NCBI GenBank assembly: GCA_947561395.2
Contig: OX387193.1
Span: forward strand, 16,306,001-16,370,000
Source of the DNA: Buxus sempervirens
Taxonomy: Eukaryota > Streptophyta > Magnoliopsida > Buxales > Buxaceae
Reading direction: 5' to 3'
Length of the DNA stretch: 64,000 bases
Shown here: positions 10,344 through 21,234 of the stretch, one piece after another
Numbering within the stretch: position 1 is the stretch's first letter
Layout: each line of letters starts with the position of its first letter
Position numbers and translations under genes: made by a program
The notes under the pieces: model-generated
What the model was told of the DNA's origin: nothing
What the model saw: the letters and a program-made list of their open reading frames with translations, nothing else
Database searches by the model: none

Positions 10344-11800
10344 GAGAGGGGGATCGTAACACCCACTTTTTCCACAAAATGACATTAATCAAAAGATAGA
10401 GAAACTACATCCATGCCTTGCGAGATGAATCAAACATTGAGATAAATTCCAAGGACGGCTTGGAGAATTTGATCACAACTCATTTCAAGAAGGCTTTTCA
10501 GGAGTATCACCATTGGTCCATGATAGAGATGACAGGCCTCATCCCATGCATGATAAATGAAGAGCAAAATGTTAGTTTGGGGAGTATATCAATGGCTGAG
10601 GAAATATGGAGGGTTGTAAATAAGATGGGCAGCCTTAAATGCCCTGGTCTAGATGGGTACCAAGAAATTTTCTACCAGTCTTATTGGGATGTCATGGGGC
10701 ATGAGGTAGTTCAGATGGTGCAGAAATTTTTTCAAGATGGTGTTATGCCATGTGATCTCAACCACACTCATATTGTGCTTATCCCAAAGGTATCATAACC
10801 AAGAAGAGTTCATGATTTTAGGCCAATTAGTCTCTGCAACTTCCTTTACAAGATCATATCAAGACTATTGGCTCAAAGATTAAGGCCTCTCTTGACCTAT
10901 CTAATCTCCCCAATGCAAGCAGCCTTTATTCCAAACAGGTCCATTTGAGACAACATATTGTTGAACCATGAAGTGGCTCACAGCTTTGCCAAGTACAAGC
11001 CTAATCCAAAGAAGAGGAAATGGGGAAAGGTAGATTTGCTCTAAAACTTGATTTTTCCAAGGCTTACGATTCCATTAGCTGGAGATTCTTGGAAAAGGTG
11101 CTGTTGGCATATGGATTTAATGGGATTTTTCTGGATCGTATCATGCAGTGTGTCACCACAGTATCCTTCAGTGTACTTATTAACCGGGTTTTTGAGGGGA
11201 ATCTTAGGCAGGGAGATCTATTATCTCCTTATCTATTCATACTAGGACAACAAGTATTATCATTGGCAACAATCGTGCAGAGCATGATAGACGGTATCAT
11301 GGTGTATGTTTGAAAAGAGGGAGCTTGCCCCTAACTCATCTGATGTATGCAGATGATGTTTTTATCTACAGTCATAATGATGTTAATGATGTTCATGTGC
11401 TGACTAGGACTTTGCATAGATATTGCTCTGAGTCAGGCCAAGAAATAGCAAGATGAAATCTTCTGTGGCTTTTAGTGCTAATGCTTCATCTCAAGCAAGA
11501 AGAATGACATGTAGAACTCTAAACATTGCTGTAAAGGATGAATCTAGTATGTACTTGGGTCTACCTGTATTGAATAGGAAATCGAAACCAAAGGATTGTG
11601 CTAATCTTATTGCTAGGATGGAAAGGAAGCTGTCAGGATGGAAGGCTCACCTGCTCTCTCAAATGGGTCGTACCATACTAATCCAATCTGTTCTATCAGC
11701 CCAACCATTACATTATATGAGTTGTTTTCAGCTCCCACAAACAACTCTAGCAATGATGGATCAGATATCAAGAAGATTTTTCTGGTGAAAAGCTCATGAC
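10344..11800 (+). pseudogene. LINE ORF2: reverse transcriptase
   Basis: Pieces are in correct order. KCPGLDGYQEIFYQSYWDVM and HTHIVLIPKV (to 10795) come first, then a stop, DFRPISLCNFLYKII and MQAAFIPNRSI. ALKLDFSKAYDSISWRFLEK follows (11038-11097) with RQGDLLSPYLFI, a further stop at 11311, then MYADDVFIYS near 11344. The catalytic YADD is preserved. The thumb region (SMYLGLPV, then SGWKAHLLSQMGRTILIQSV) is open at 11453-11788. At least four stops or frameshifts interrupt it. Confidence 0.92.
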
Positions 11801-12795
11801 AAACATAGCATGCATACCATATGTTGGGACAAGATTACTAGATCTTGGCGTGAGAGAGGTCTAAATATTAAAAGATCAGATTTGATGAACAAAGCACTAC
11901 TCTTAAAGACTGCTTGGCAACTTGAGACAGGGCATCAAAGTATTTGGGGAGTGTTTATGAAGGACAAGTACTTTCCTGGGAATCGATTCAATGTGGCATC
12001 TTTTAATTGAAGTCACTCCTTTGGATGGCGTCAACTTCAAAGTGTGCAAGCAGGAGAAAAAGAAGGGAGTGGATGGCTAGTTGCTTCAAGTGAACACATC
12101 AACATTTTGGGTGATAAATGGATATTGAACCATCTTGGTCAATTATCTGTCCAAAAAAATCTCAACCAGTTCAACATGACTTCTGTCAATCAACTCATTT
12201 GCCATGGATCAGGTTCATGGGATATTCAGATTCTTAACAACTTTTGGGACCAACAAACAGTTTAGAAGATTTTAACTACTCCTATCACCCTTGCAATTGG
12301 TCGAGATACTTGTATTTGGAGAGGTACAGCCTTAGGTAATTTCTTGGTTCCATCCGCTTATAGATTACTTTAGGGAAATTCATCAGATGATCATGCTAAA
12401 TCCTGGCTGCGGTGTTGGCATCTACGCTATCCCGAAAAGTAAAAATTTTTGTCTGGAAATGCTTATGTGAGGGTATCGAAACTGTAGAATTTTTTAGCAC
12501 AAGACTCCCTGGTATCGAGACAACATGTGGGCTATGTTCAAGTGATGTAGAGTCATTAAACCATCTTATGAGGCATTGCTCATTCTCAAGATCTCTATGG
12601 TTCAGATCAGTAGGTGGATCAGCTCAGGTATTGGGACCTTCCATGGCCTTTTTCCAATGGTTTATCTTCCTTATCTCTCTACAAATTAGGAAGGATGGCT
12701 ATGATACAAATGATTATCTCTCTAAAATTGCAAATTTCATGTGGGCCCTATGGAAAACAAGAAATGAAGTGAAGTACAAAGGAAAGGAGCCATAA
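11801..12795 (+). pseudogene. LINE ORF2: linker and C-terminal zinc finger (zf-RVT)
   Basis: Open stretches at 11810-12010, 12044-12265 and 12412-12795 are separated by stops. The first contains the usual linker words CWDKI, RGLNIKRSDLMNKALLLKTAW and FMKDKYFPG. The last is the zf-RVT domain: VKIFVWKCLCEG, then ETTCGLCSSDVESLNHLMRHC with the C-x2-C...H-x4-C set preserved. The domain is found at the C-terminal side of plant LINE reverse transcriptases. Confidence 0.88.
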
Positions 12796-13410
12796 ATTGA
12801 TAGAGCATTCAAGATCATCCATGATTGCCAGGTAGACTCTACTATCATTAAAGCTCACTGCAGGTTGCCTAATAGTATGTATAGAGTGGTTCCCACTTTC
12901 TCGGTATGCCCAAATCTACCTTCTATGAAAATTAACTTTGATGGGGCGGCAAGACAAGGCACCAATAGAGCAGCAATTGGGGGTGTTTGTAGGGACTACT
13001 TGGGGAGATTCATGGCTGGTTTTTCAGTGGAGATAGGAGAGAAATCAGCAATACAAGTGGAAGCTCAGGCTGCTTTGGAAAGTTTAAAGTTAGCTAAATT
13101 CCTAAATCTATCTCATGTGCAGATTGAAGGTGACTCTCAAATTATTATACAACTTCTTAACAAAGATCCATTAGAATTTCCTTGGAGCATTCGTGGTTTG
13201 CTAATGGAATTCAAGAAGCTATAGTTGTCGTTCCAGTTAATATCATGCTCTTACCGTTTTAGAGAGGCAAAAAAAGTTGCAGATCTTCTAGCGAATCATG
13301 CACTTGATCGTTTCTCGTGTCTTTGGGTGAAAAAGCCACCTCTTGTAATTGTGTCGTCTCTCCTGAATGATTCCAGGAGTAGGCCTCATGATCATTTTGT
13401 TAATATATAA
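12796..13410 (+). pseudogene. LINE ORF2: C-terminal RNase H
   Basis: The RNase H begins near KINFDGAAR (first catalytic Asp) at about 12926. It continues with AIQVEAQAALESLKLA (Glu) and HVQIEGDSQIIIQLLN (Asp), and ends in a second open piece, REAKKVADLLANHAL, after a stop at 13222-13224. It ends at 13410, close to the poly(A) tail. Plant L1 elements commonly carry this domain. Confidence 0.9.
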
Positions 13411-13425
13411 ACTTGTTCTCCACCC

Positions 13426-13452
13426 AAAAAAAAAAAAAGGAAAGAAAAAGTA
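13426..13452 (+). repeat. LINE poly(A) tail and right target-site duplication
   Basis: A run of 13 A residues (13426-13438) ends the element. The duplication GAAAGAAAAAGTA follows at 13440-13452, identical to 7311-7323. Confidence 0.88.
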
Positions 13453-13591
13453 TCAATGCTTCTAAAAATTTCTTCACCGTCACTACTAGGCTCGACCATG
13501 ACTTCCTGTTTGCAGTTTTGAGGACTTATTTGTGATGATATCCAAAGTTACTAGGCTTAGGGAGCTTATCACAAATCAAGCCATTAAATGA

Positions 13592-13720
13592 TTAAAAAAA
13601 CAAAAAGGTAAGGAAGAAGAAGACCTTGCTCTTTGATGTGGCCATGTTCGTAGATCTCAAATCCGCTTCCAAAATTCAAACAAAACTCTCAAATCCCTAG
13701 GGTCATCTTGTTTATATAGA
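13592..13720 (-). promoter_or_regulatory. Antisense TATA box and first ATG of element A
   Basis: On the minus strand a TATA box TCTATATAAA (13711-13720) is followed 66 bases later by ATGGCCACA (13645), opening a 17-codon frame that stops at 13592. The TATA box lies about 154 bases inside the LTR edge at 13874. In element C the antisense TATA is 149 bases from its LTR edge and the ATG 69 bases beyond it. The shared geometry suggests that this is the original promoter and start (Met-Ala) of the antisense PMD gene, cut off from its later exons by the LINE. No clear splice donor is visible. Confidence 0.65.
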
Positions 13721-13861
13721 GACCCCTAAGGATAGAGTTTCAATTTGAATTAGAATTCCAAATTCAAATTGAAATAAAAGAAGATTAGATACAACTAAAA
13801 GTGGGTCCCATTAAAAGGGAGTTTCAGTTATCGTAGATGTAATTGTAAATCTCCAATAATT
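13721..13861. other. Leftover internal sequence of element A
   Basis: AT-rich sequence between the antisense TATA box and the polypurine tract. It has a short self-complementary stretch, CAATTTGAATT...AATTCAAATTG, near 13741-13773. No coding sequence. Confidence 0.5.
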
Positions 13862-15800
13862 GAGGGGGCACTGTTGGCCCTACTTTTCAAATAAATCAAA
13901 AAAAAGAAAAAAAAAAAAGAAGAAAGAAACTTTATTAAGAGGAGAAGGGGGGACCTCATCATGTCCCCTCCTTTAAAAAAGGGATAAGTAAACAAAAAAA
14001 AGGAAGGAAGAAGTTTAGTGGACCCCACCACTAAAATAAAAATAAATAAATAAAAGAGAGCCCTTATGTGGGTTTATCCAAGTTCTAACCTCTTTGAGTG
14101 GGGTAGTTTCATAACTACCCCACGTCCAATGCTCTATAAAAATGAGGATGTTGGAGAGAAAAAAAGGGTTAGAAGATCGGGGTTTGAGAAGATAAGAGAA
14201 ACAAATCGGAGAGATCTTAGGAGATAAAAGAGTGAAAGGATTCCAGGAGATCAAAAAGGTAAGGTATGTTTCAATCTATTCTTTGAATTCTCTCTAGATA
14301 CTAACGTCAAGGCTCTGGAAGACAAAAAGAAACAGGGCAAAGGGAATGAGATAAGGATTGGAAGATACACTTGATCTTTATCTGCAGCTCCAGATGTGGG
14401 AGAATGACAAGGCAAGGAAAAAATAATGGAAGATGCAAGATGGAGAAAAAGAAGAATCCAGATTGTTCAACCCTTATTGCTTGAAGTGTATCTGAGACAC
14501 TTTGGCAGCACTCAGGTGCAAATTCCCAGTGTGTTTGTCCGCTTGGGAGCGCCTAAGGTGCCATGGTAGTGCTCAGCAACATTTTCAGGCGAACATAGTG
14601 ATTTTTTGGTAGAAATATGGTTGCTGCAGGTGGTTTTTCGGAGAAAACAAGCCAACAGGGATGATAAAGAACGTTTTGGGTCGCGGGTACGCGCCAGCCC
14701 AGCACATTTGGGTCACGCACAGGTGCTGGCCCAGTGCGTTTGGGCATACCCACGCGTCCCTATGTCCGAGCCAGCGTCCCGACCCCTTCTCAGAAGAAGA
14801 AAATGTGCATTAGATGCTATGGGCCGCGCTCGCTTGAAAAGCCCAGCGTGCCTGGGTTTTACCCACGCGCTCGTGCTCCAACCCGGTAATTGGCTCACCT
14901 TCAAAAGAATAAAAAAAAGGCATTGTGGGCCTCGCGCACGTGGAAGCCCAATGCGCTTGGACATACCCATGCACGCTGCGTCCCATGCCTGGCCTCAAAG
15001 ATCCAGCCCAAGAAAAAAAATGTAAAAAAAAAAAAATTGGGCGCTGGGCCTTGAAGTTAGGCCCGCGTGCGTCTCAAACTTGCGCGCAGGACAAGAAAGC
15101 CCATATGCGGCATGTGCGCATGCCCGTTGGCACGGGTCCAACCCGGACCGTGGACCCGACTAGCCCAAAAATCTCCAAATCAACCTTTTTTTTTTGGTCT
15201 CATTTCAATCCAATTTGATCCCATAAAAATCTAGAAAAATCCCTGGAAATTCTTGAATGTTTTTGAAAACCAAATCCATCCTAAATGATGATAAAAAAAT
15301 TCAAGTCACCCTTTTACTTCATTGAAAGTGGTTCAAAGTATTCTTGTTTGGATCAATCCTTTCCCAAATTAAACTTAAGTCCCCCATGTTGAACCAAGCC
15401 CCTCTATATTTAGCCAAATTGGTCCAAGTTAGACCCAAATGTCTCAAATTGACCCGACCACATGCAATTCATGGAATTTAAGCCAAACCCAATGAAGCTT
15501 TGCATGCTTTTAAACTATTTCGAACATGGTCCAAACATTGCCTCTATAGTTTGAATCAAACCAAAAAAAAACCAGAATCTCATAACCCAAACCAAATTTA
15601 AATCTCAAATGTCATTTGAACTACGATATGGCTTGATCCCAAATACTTGGGTACGCAGGCAGCCCGAACATTGGGTTCAGCCACAATAACAAAAATACAA
15701 ATTGAGAGTTAGAATCAAAGGGTTGTTCTAGAGTCTAGGATGTAATTAAAAGGCCAATGGCCTTGAATGGGTCCGCACCCTACAAAATAAAAACCCACAA
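13862..15800 (+). repeat. Polypurine tract and 3' LTR of gypsy element A
   Basis: The tract GAGGGGGCAC (about 13862-13872) is followed by an LTR starting TGTTGGCCC near 13874. A TATA box (CTCTATAAAAATG) lies near 14131, followed by a purine-rich leader, as in other plant LTRs. A GC-rich block occupies 14640-15150 (repeated GCCCA...TGGGC words). The GGCTTGATCCC...GGGTACGCAGGCAGCC module is near 15630-15664. The right end is uncertain, between about 15680 and 15840, where minus-strand gag sequence begins. There is no gene inside. Confidence 0.72.
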
Positions 15801-15829
15801 TAATGGGTGAAATCATGTTCGATCATAGA

Positions 15830-16760
15830 TTACAATTTTTTGGTCAACAGTCCCAATGCCCCTGAGTGGTACTCACATCTCTCATTAGGATTGTAGTTCT
15901 TGTCGATGAATGTTTTAGGATTTGGCTGCTTAATTTGCAAATACCCTCCTTTCAGTAATGTGGGTAATAACTCAGCTGGTGTGTATGGAGGTGCAGTGAA
16001 TACTTTTCTCATCCTTGCCTCCATTTCTTCTCTTGTCTGTCTCGGTGGACCCTTATATGGTACGACCATTTGTCCCTGGTTCTGTGGAGCTGTTGTCAGG
16101 GGCCTTTGGGAGATGTGATAACGTCGAGTAGACTGCACATAGTTCACTGCTTGCCCCTTAGTTCTCTTTGGTTGATTTTGCCCCTGGCTTCTATTGCCCT
16201 GATTTGCCATTGGCCTTCCTTGAGTGGCATTTTGCCCACTGCTATCTATCTTTCCTGATCTTACTGCATCTTCAATTTTGTCAGCTGTCAGAATCAAGTC
16301 ATTGAAACTTGCAGAACTCTGCTCCAGTAACAGGCTTAACAAAGGTTGACCAAGCGATGCTATAAACAAAGACGTCATCTCTTGTTTTTGTAGTGGTGGC
16401 TAGACCAATGTTGTGAGCTCTTTCCATCTCTTAGCATAGTCTCGAACTGACTCATGACTCTTCTTTGCCAACCTTTGCAGTTCTGCCATTGTTTGAACCA
16501 TATGGTTGTTCATACGATATTACTGAATGAATATTGCAACGAGGTCATTCCAGGTCTTTATCTTTGCTTTGTCTATACTCAAAACCAAGAATAGGCAGCC
16601 CCAATTAAAGAACGCTGAAAGAACTGTATCATGATTTTCTCGTCTTTTGCGTATTGGCACATGTCACCAGAATACGACTTTAAGTGGTTTAGTGGACAGC
16701 CAGTGCCATCAAACTGGTGCAATTTAAGACATCTGAACTTGGTAGGGAGTTGTATGTTTG
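15830..16760 (-). pseudogene. Ty3/gypsy gag of element B
   Basis: On the minus strand the gag starts near LPTKFRCLKLHQFDGTG (about 16740) with NHLKSYSGDMC and IMIQFFQRSL. These are the usual capsid motifs of plant Tat/Athila-type gag. After stops near 16380-16560 the frame is open to 15830: SFNDLILTADKIEDAVRSG, a Gln/Pro-rich linker, FTAPPYTPAELLPTLLKGG, NYNPNERCEYHSGALG. The last is a decayed CCHC/CEYH zinc knuckle lacking the distal residues. The gag is cut at about 15830, where the LTR of element A ends, which suggests that A inserted into B. Confidence 0.85.
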
Positions 16761-17917
16761 AGAAAAAACAGAGGTTTTCCAGAGTAGCCTCGCTCTAAAC
16801 TGTGTTTGGCTGTAGCTGCTTCAAAAGATCTTCCTATACAAGCCTAATTCTAGGGTTCAACTTCTTTGTTCTGATTTAGCCTCCTTTCATCTGCTTGAAG
16901 ACTAATTCGGACTCAAGATACTTCCTACAGACTCAATGGGTCAAGGCCCACGGCTCTCAGGACTCAATGCATGGATCTGGGGTGGTTCCCCTGATCAAAG
17001 TTTAGGTAAGCTTCTTAATTTAGGGTTGAGGTAGCCCAAAGTCTAGGTCCACTCAATTTAATGCAAAAGGAGGCGGGGGTTGCTGCCCCTGATGGATTAT
17101 TGGGTTTTAAATTGATTTTAACTCCTCTTCATTCACCATTCACATTCACATTCACATAGTAGGGTGTATCAGAACGTTAGGTGGGAAAAGGATATCCAGC
17201 CCGAGACAAATGCCTACAAGGGTCTGAGCCAAGAACTAGACCCTCACATACCACGACAAGAAACCAATGGCGCTATAGGAATCCAGAAACCTGGGGGGAT
17301 GTTTTACCTCGATTTCCTTGGCAAACCACGGGCGTGTAAGGCTAATACCATCCCAAAATTTGTTTATACGATAAAGAAGGGTGGCTGCTAGAGAGATCTA
17401 GGTTTCGGTAAAGAAGAAATGCCATATGCAAGCCATGTATCATTCAATCGGATCACCCACGCAGGCTCCCTCACGCGTGTCACCCCACGCAGTTTATATC
17501 AAAGCATGTAAACAAACCACAGTGTGCGTGAGTGCACATGTGTGCAAGTGAAGGAATTTTCACTGCCTCATATGGTAAAGTGAAGAATTGGTACACAAAT
17601 CAATGTTCTGGGAAAGTTCCCAGGAAACTGGAGGGGTCACAAAGGTCTCGCTTAAGACCCAGTTTCCTTAGGTCATTTAAGTCTTGTTTGACAGAACTTC
17701 CCCAAAATACGTTTTTGCGTATATTCTACACTTACTAAAGTAAGGCGGCAAATCTCCCTAGAACAATTTGTGCAAGTGTGTGCATATGTACAAAGAGAGT
17801 GTGCATGCATGTGCAAGTTTGTGCACATGTGCAAAGAGTGAGCCCATTATAATCCAACTAATCAAACCAGGTTGGTTTAATCCCCAGCGATTCCGGGTTT
17901 GATCAAACCAAAGATTC
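16761..17917 (-). other. 5' leader of element B, non-coding
   Basis: This is the stretch between the primer-binding site and gag (minus orientation). There is no coding similarity. Around 17500-17850 it is rich in TGTGCA/TGCACA words (for example TGTGCACATGTGCAAAG), giving local self-complementarity. Short imperfect repeats of CATTCACA lie at 17128-17158. Confidence 0.55.
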
Positions 17918-17945
17918 TGGGTTCGATCCCCAGCAGAGTTGCCAA
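17918..17945 (-). promoter_or_regulatory. Primer-binding site of element B
   Basis: On the minus strand the word TTGGCAACTCTGCTGGGGAT followed by CGAACC is complementary to a tRNA 3' end. Its complement reads as a T-arm (CTGGG-TTCGATC-CCCAG), then acceptor and CCA. Related GGCGACTCTGCTGGGGA sites are usual in Tat-like elements. It lies at the inner edge of the LTR to its right and fixes the minus orientation. I do not assign the tRNA species. Confidence 0.72.
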
Positions 17946-18939
17946 GCTGTGCGCACCTCGGACGTGCAGAAAAAACGTGTTACATGTGTTATGGGGTCGC
18001 CACTACCTGAAATGGTGTAGGTAGACGCCTATTGATTTTTGGTCTACACCAGTGATTCCGGATAAGTGACCTGATTACAACCTAGGGAAGCCCTTGAACA
18101 CCCTGGGTTGCCCCACCAAAATGGGTTCCCTTAAATTAATTGGATATTCAATGAGCTCTTTTATTTTAACTTTTCTTTTTTTTTATTTTTTTATTTTTTC
18201 TTATTTTTTATCATATATATAAGGGTTTCATGACGAATGGGGAATTTCTATGCTACATCCCAAATAAGATAAAACAAATCTAAACATTCTACATTTGTAC
18301 AAAAATGATGAACCCCAAATTAATTACAAATAAAAAAATCAAAATGTAAGTAACAAAATAAAAAGGACAAGATGTAACCAAGTTCGGTCAATTCAATAAT
18401 AAAATATTGTTTTTTTCTTTTTCTTTATTTTTTAAATTCTTTTATTTAGAAACGAAGCAGTATATGCTAGGCAATGGCCAAACATAACAATGTTCCGCCA
18501 CATTACCAACACAACCTTTCCTATTTCATTCTTTTTTTTAATTTTTTTTATATGTGTACAATGGTTTGGGGGACCGGGGATTATGTTGTTTTGTGAAACA
18601 AGAAGTAAAAATCTAATAAGCTGCACAGATGACAAAAAATTTAAACAAAACAAGACTCAAACCGAAAATAAGGTTAAATGTAAAAAGTAAACAAAATAAT
18701 GTGAAACATAATGTGGCCAAGTTCAGCCACCCAAATAGAAAAATCATTCCTTTTCTTTCTAATTCTTGCTGTTTTTCTTCTCTTTTTTTTTATTGGATAA
18801 AGAAAGCAAATAATGACATAAATAAAATTGCAGAAACACCCAATTTCAAAAAAAGAAAAAAAGAAATGCAGAACAGATGTGCTTTATTTGCCTTTGCTGT
18901 TCATCTTCAATTGTCCATTGTAGATGGTTATTCATAATG
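17946..18939 (-). repeat. LTR of gypsy element B, inner part
   Basis: The segment next to the primer-binding site carries the GGTCGCCACT...GATTCCGGATAAG...CCTGATTACA block also present in the solo LTR at 36700-36830 (same orientation), so it is R/U5-type sequence. It becomes very T-rich at 18170-18540. Two diverged copies of a CCAAGTTC-containing segment lie about 340 bp apart (18378 and 18717). The copia element at 18945 interrupts the LTR, and sequence after 29265 is probably its continuation. Confidence 0.65.
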
Positions 18940-18944
18940 GAAAG
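18940..18944. repeat. Copia target-site duplication GAAAG (left)
   Basis: GAAAG stands immediately before the 5' LTR and again at 29261-29265 after the 3' LTR, the 5-bp duplication expected from copia integration. Confidence 0.9.
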
Positions 18945-20224
18945 TGTAAGTGTGAAAACTCACACTCCTTATATGGCAAATGTTTGACAAATAATATCTT
19001 CTAATAATCTTCAACATGTGCAGAATCAAAATATAAGTTCTGTGAATTTAGTAAAGAGGAAGGTGATGCTGCCACACCGCTACCACTTCGCTGGTAGCTC
19101 AAGGAAATGTAAGGTTTTCTAAATAAAGAACATTTCGTAAAGGCACTTGCGAGGAACAACGCCGCTATCACTCCGCTGGCAGCGCATAAGTGAAATAGTG
19201 CTTTGAAAGTAAAGTACGCGCCTGCGTCGTAAGGCGACGCCGACACGCCGCTGGTAGCACAGAGCAAGATTGAAGAATCTAAATATCAGTTGTGCACATG
19301 CCGCGTTCCCTCCTGCTAGCAGCGCGCCCTTAACTGAGTCTTTTTGGATTTGAGCGGGACTTGAGTCCGCTTCCAGCCGTCTACCCCGATCGCACAGCGA
19401 CGCCACCAGCGCTCGATGCGATCTGAGTTTTCTTCTTTAAATAGACGAGCTGTATTTTTTTGAAATGACTTTTTTCTTTTGATCAATTCGATTTGGATCT
19501 TGAGGTGTTCGAGATTCAATCAATTCATCTTTAGAGAGTCGGTGATCGAGTGAAGGGGAGATCTGAGAGAGATCTCCTGGAATTGAAGTTGAGGATTCTT
19601 CTTCATTTCAGAACTTCACGTGATCGTATGATCTCCTGGATTGGAGATCGAGCTTGTTGGATGCATAGGTGGATTCCTATTGCATTGGATCATCTCAGTG
19701 GACTCTGAGGTGATTGTTACGATCTGGATTGATCGTGAATTGCAGCTTGTGGATTCAAGTTGTGTTACAGTTCGTGGATTCGAGCTGTGGATCTGGATTG
19801 ATCGTGAATTGCAGCTTGTGGATTCAAGTTGCGTTACAGTTCGTGGATTCGAGCTGTGGATCTGGATTGATCGTGAATTGCAGCTTGTGGATTCAAGTTG
19901 CGTTACAGTTCGTGGATTCGAGCTGTGGATCTGGATAGATCGTGAATTGCAGCTTGTGGATTCAAGTTGTATTACAGTTCGTGGATTCGAGCTGTGGATT
20001 GCTGTTGAGTGAGTTCAATTGTAAAGGTTAAGTGTGTTTTCTTTAGTAATTGATTTTCATTTAATAGTGGAGATTCTAAGGGTTAGTCGCCTCATATAGA
20101 CTCGGGGTTTTTCCTGGATTTGGATTCAGGTTTCCTCGTATAAATTCTGTGTGTATGTTTCCGCATTGTTAAGATCATAATTGTTGTAGATCGAGGACCT
20201 GTAGAGTAGTCTCCTACTCGTTCA
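18945..20224 (+). repeat. 5' LTR of copia element
   Basis: The LTR runs from TGTAAGTGTG to ...ACTCGTTCA. U3 (19050-19410) contains clustered CG-rich, partly self-complementary words of the type CGCTGGTAGC/GCTACCAC. A TATA-like TTTAAATAGA lies near 19434. The 69-bp tandem repeats are downstream in R/U5. Length is 1280 bp, against 1211 bp for the 3' copy. Confidence 0.96.
19721..19997 (+). repeat. 69-bp tandem repeat, four copies (5' LTR)
   Basis: Units start with GATCTGGATTGATCGTGAAT and end with CGAGCTGTG. There are four near-identical copies here and three at 28826-29032 in the 3' LTR. Being a multiple of three, the repeat gives a misleading open frame (IWIDRELQLVDSS repeated), which I do not consider a gene. 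Confidence 0.96.
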
Positions 20225-20225
20225 A

Positions 20226-20238
20226 TTGGTATCAGAGC
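20226..20238 (+). promoter_or_regulatory. Copia primer-binding site
   Basis: TTGGTATCAGAGC begins two bases after the 5' LTR. It is the standard plant copia site complementary to the 3' end of initiator methionine tRNA. Confidence 0.96.
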
Positions 20239-20284
20239 CTATTCACTTTGAATTGTTATACAAAGTGTGATCTAGATCTATAGC

Positions 20285-21234
20285 ATGGACTTTGGAAAAG
20301 AAGGAGGATCTGCCTCTAGACCTCCATTATTCGAAGGTAACAATTATTCTTACTGGAAAGCAAGGATGAGAGCTTACCTGAAATCTATCGATGAGCGGTC
20401 TGGCTCTCGGTATGTCATGGTTATCATCCACCAGAAATCACAACAGAAGGAGGTGTTGTGATGCCTAAACCTCATGATCAGTGGAGTAAAGCTGAATCTG
20501 ATCTATGTGGATGGAACAACAAGGCAATGAATGCCTTATTTTGTGCTGTAAGTGTTGAGGAATTTAGGAGAATTTCCTCATGTGAAGTAGGTAAGGAAGC
20601 TTGGGACATTCTTGAGGTCACTCATGAAGGAACCTCAGCTATCAAGCTGTCTAGACTTCAAAGACTTACAACATCTTTCGAAACTCTATACATGAAAGAT
20701 GATGAGTCCTTTGATGAATTTTATGCTAGACTTTCGGATATTGTTAATTCGAGCTTTAACCTTGGAGAAAAGATCTCTACATCCAAGGTTGTTAGAAAGA
20801 TCTTGAGATCTTTGCCTGAAAAATTCAGACCAAAAGTTACTGCCATTCAAGAGGCAAAAGATGTGGATACCATGAGAATTGAAGATCTTGTAGGATCTTT
20901 ACAGACTTATGAGCTAGATCTGAATATTCCTAAAAGGAGTAAAGGAATAGCTCTAAAATCTGTAAATAATGAAGAATCAGATAATTCTGAAGTAGATCTG
21001 GATGAATTAGTTCTCTTAGCTAAAAAGTTCAAGAGAATGTTTAAAAAGAGACAATCTAATCCTTTACTATCCATGAACAGATCTAATAGAAGATCTGATA
21101 AGAAAATTTCTGATCTAATAAAGGAGAAGAAATTTTCTCAGAACGATGAAGTTCAATGCTATAAATGTAGAGGATTTGGACATGTTGCTTCTGATTGTCC
21201 CTCAAAGGATAAAAAGAAAAAGACAAATTATTAG
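20285..21234 (+). pseudogene. Copia gag
   Basis: The start at 20285 (MDFGKEGGSASRPPLFEG) is followed by YSYWKARMRAYLKSI, the usual beginning of Sirevirus gag. A one-base frameshift near 20397-20402 moves the reading into the long frame 20458-21234. This contains the UBN2-type capsid region (WDILEVTHEGTSAIK, then LQRLTTSFETLYMKDDESFD) and a CCHC knuckle CYKCRGFGHVASDC near the end. A TAG at 21232-21234 lies in the same frame as the following pol and looks like a point nonsense mutation, because the reading continues directly. The protein would form the virus-like particle. Confidence 0.93.

Larger units (their letters stand above)
7324..13439 (+). mobile_element. L1-type LINE, near full length, decayed
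   Basis: The non-LTR element has a GA/GT-rich 5' UTR, ORF1 (7927-9303), ORF2 (9300-13410: endonuclease, reverse transcriptase, C-terminal zinc finger, RNase H) and a poly(A) tail at 13426-13438. The 13-bp flanking duplication at 7311-7323 and 13440-13452 defines both ends. Full-length ORF2 order with a C-terminal RNase H is usual for plant L1 elements. Many frameshifts and stops make it inactive. It is inserted in the interval between the antisense promoter and the antisense PMD exons of gypsy element A, in the element's sense orientation. Confidence 0.93.

Noticed and set aside
14606-15218. Overlapping GC-rich ORFs on both strands
   Set aside because: They lie in the GC-rich part of element A's LTR, overlap each other on both strands and show no domain.
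17918-17945. Possible tRNA gene (GTTCGATCCCCAGCAG resembles a T arm)
   Set aside because: Only the tRNA 3' part is present and it lies at the inner edge of an LTR; as its complement it is the primer-binding site of element B.
19641-20012. 123-residue ORF with IWIDRELQLVDSS repeats
   Set aside because: It is read from the 69-bp tandem repeat of the copia LTR, whose unit length is a multiple of three.
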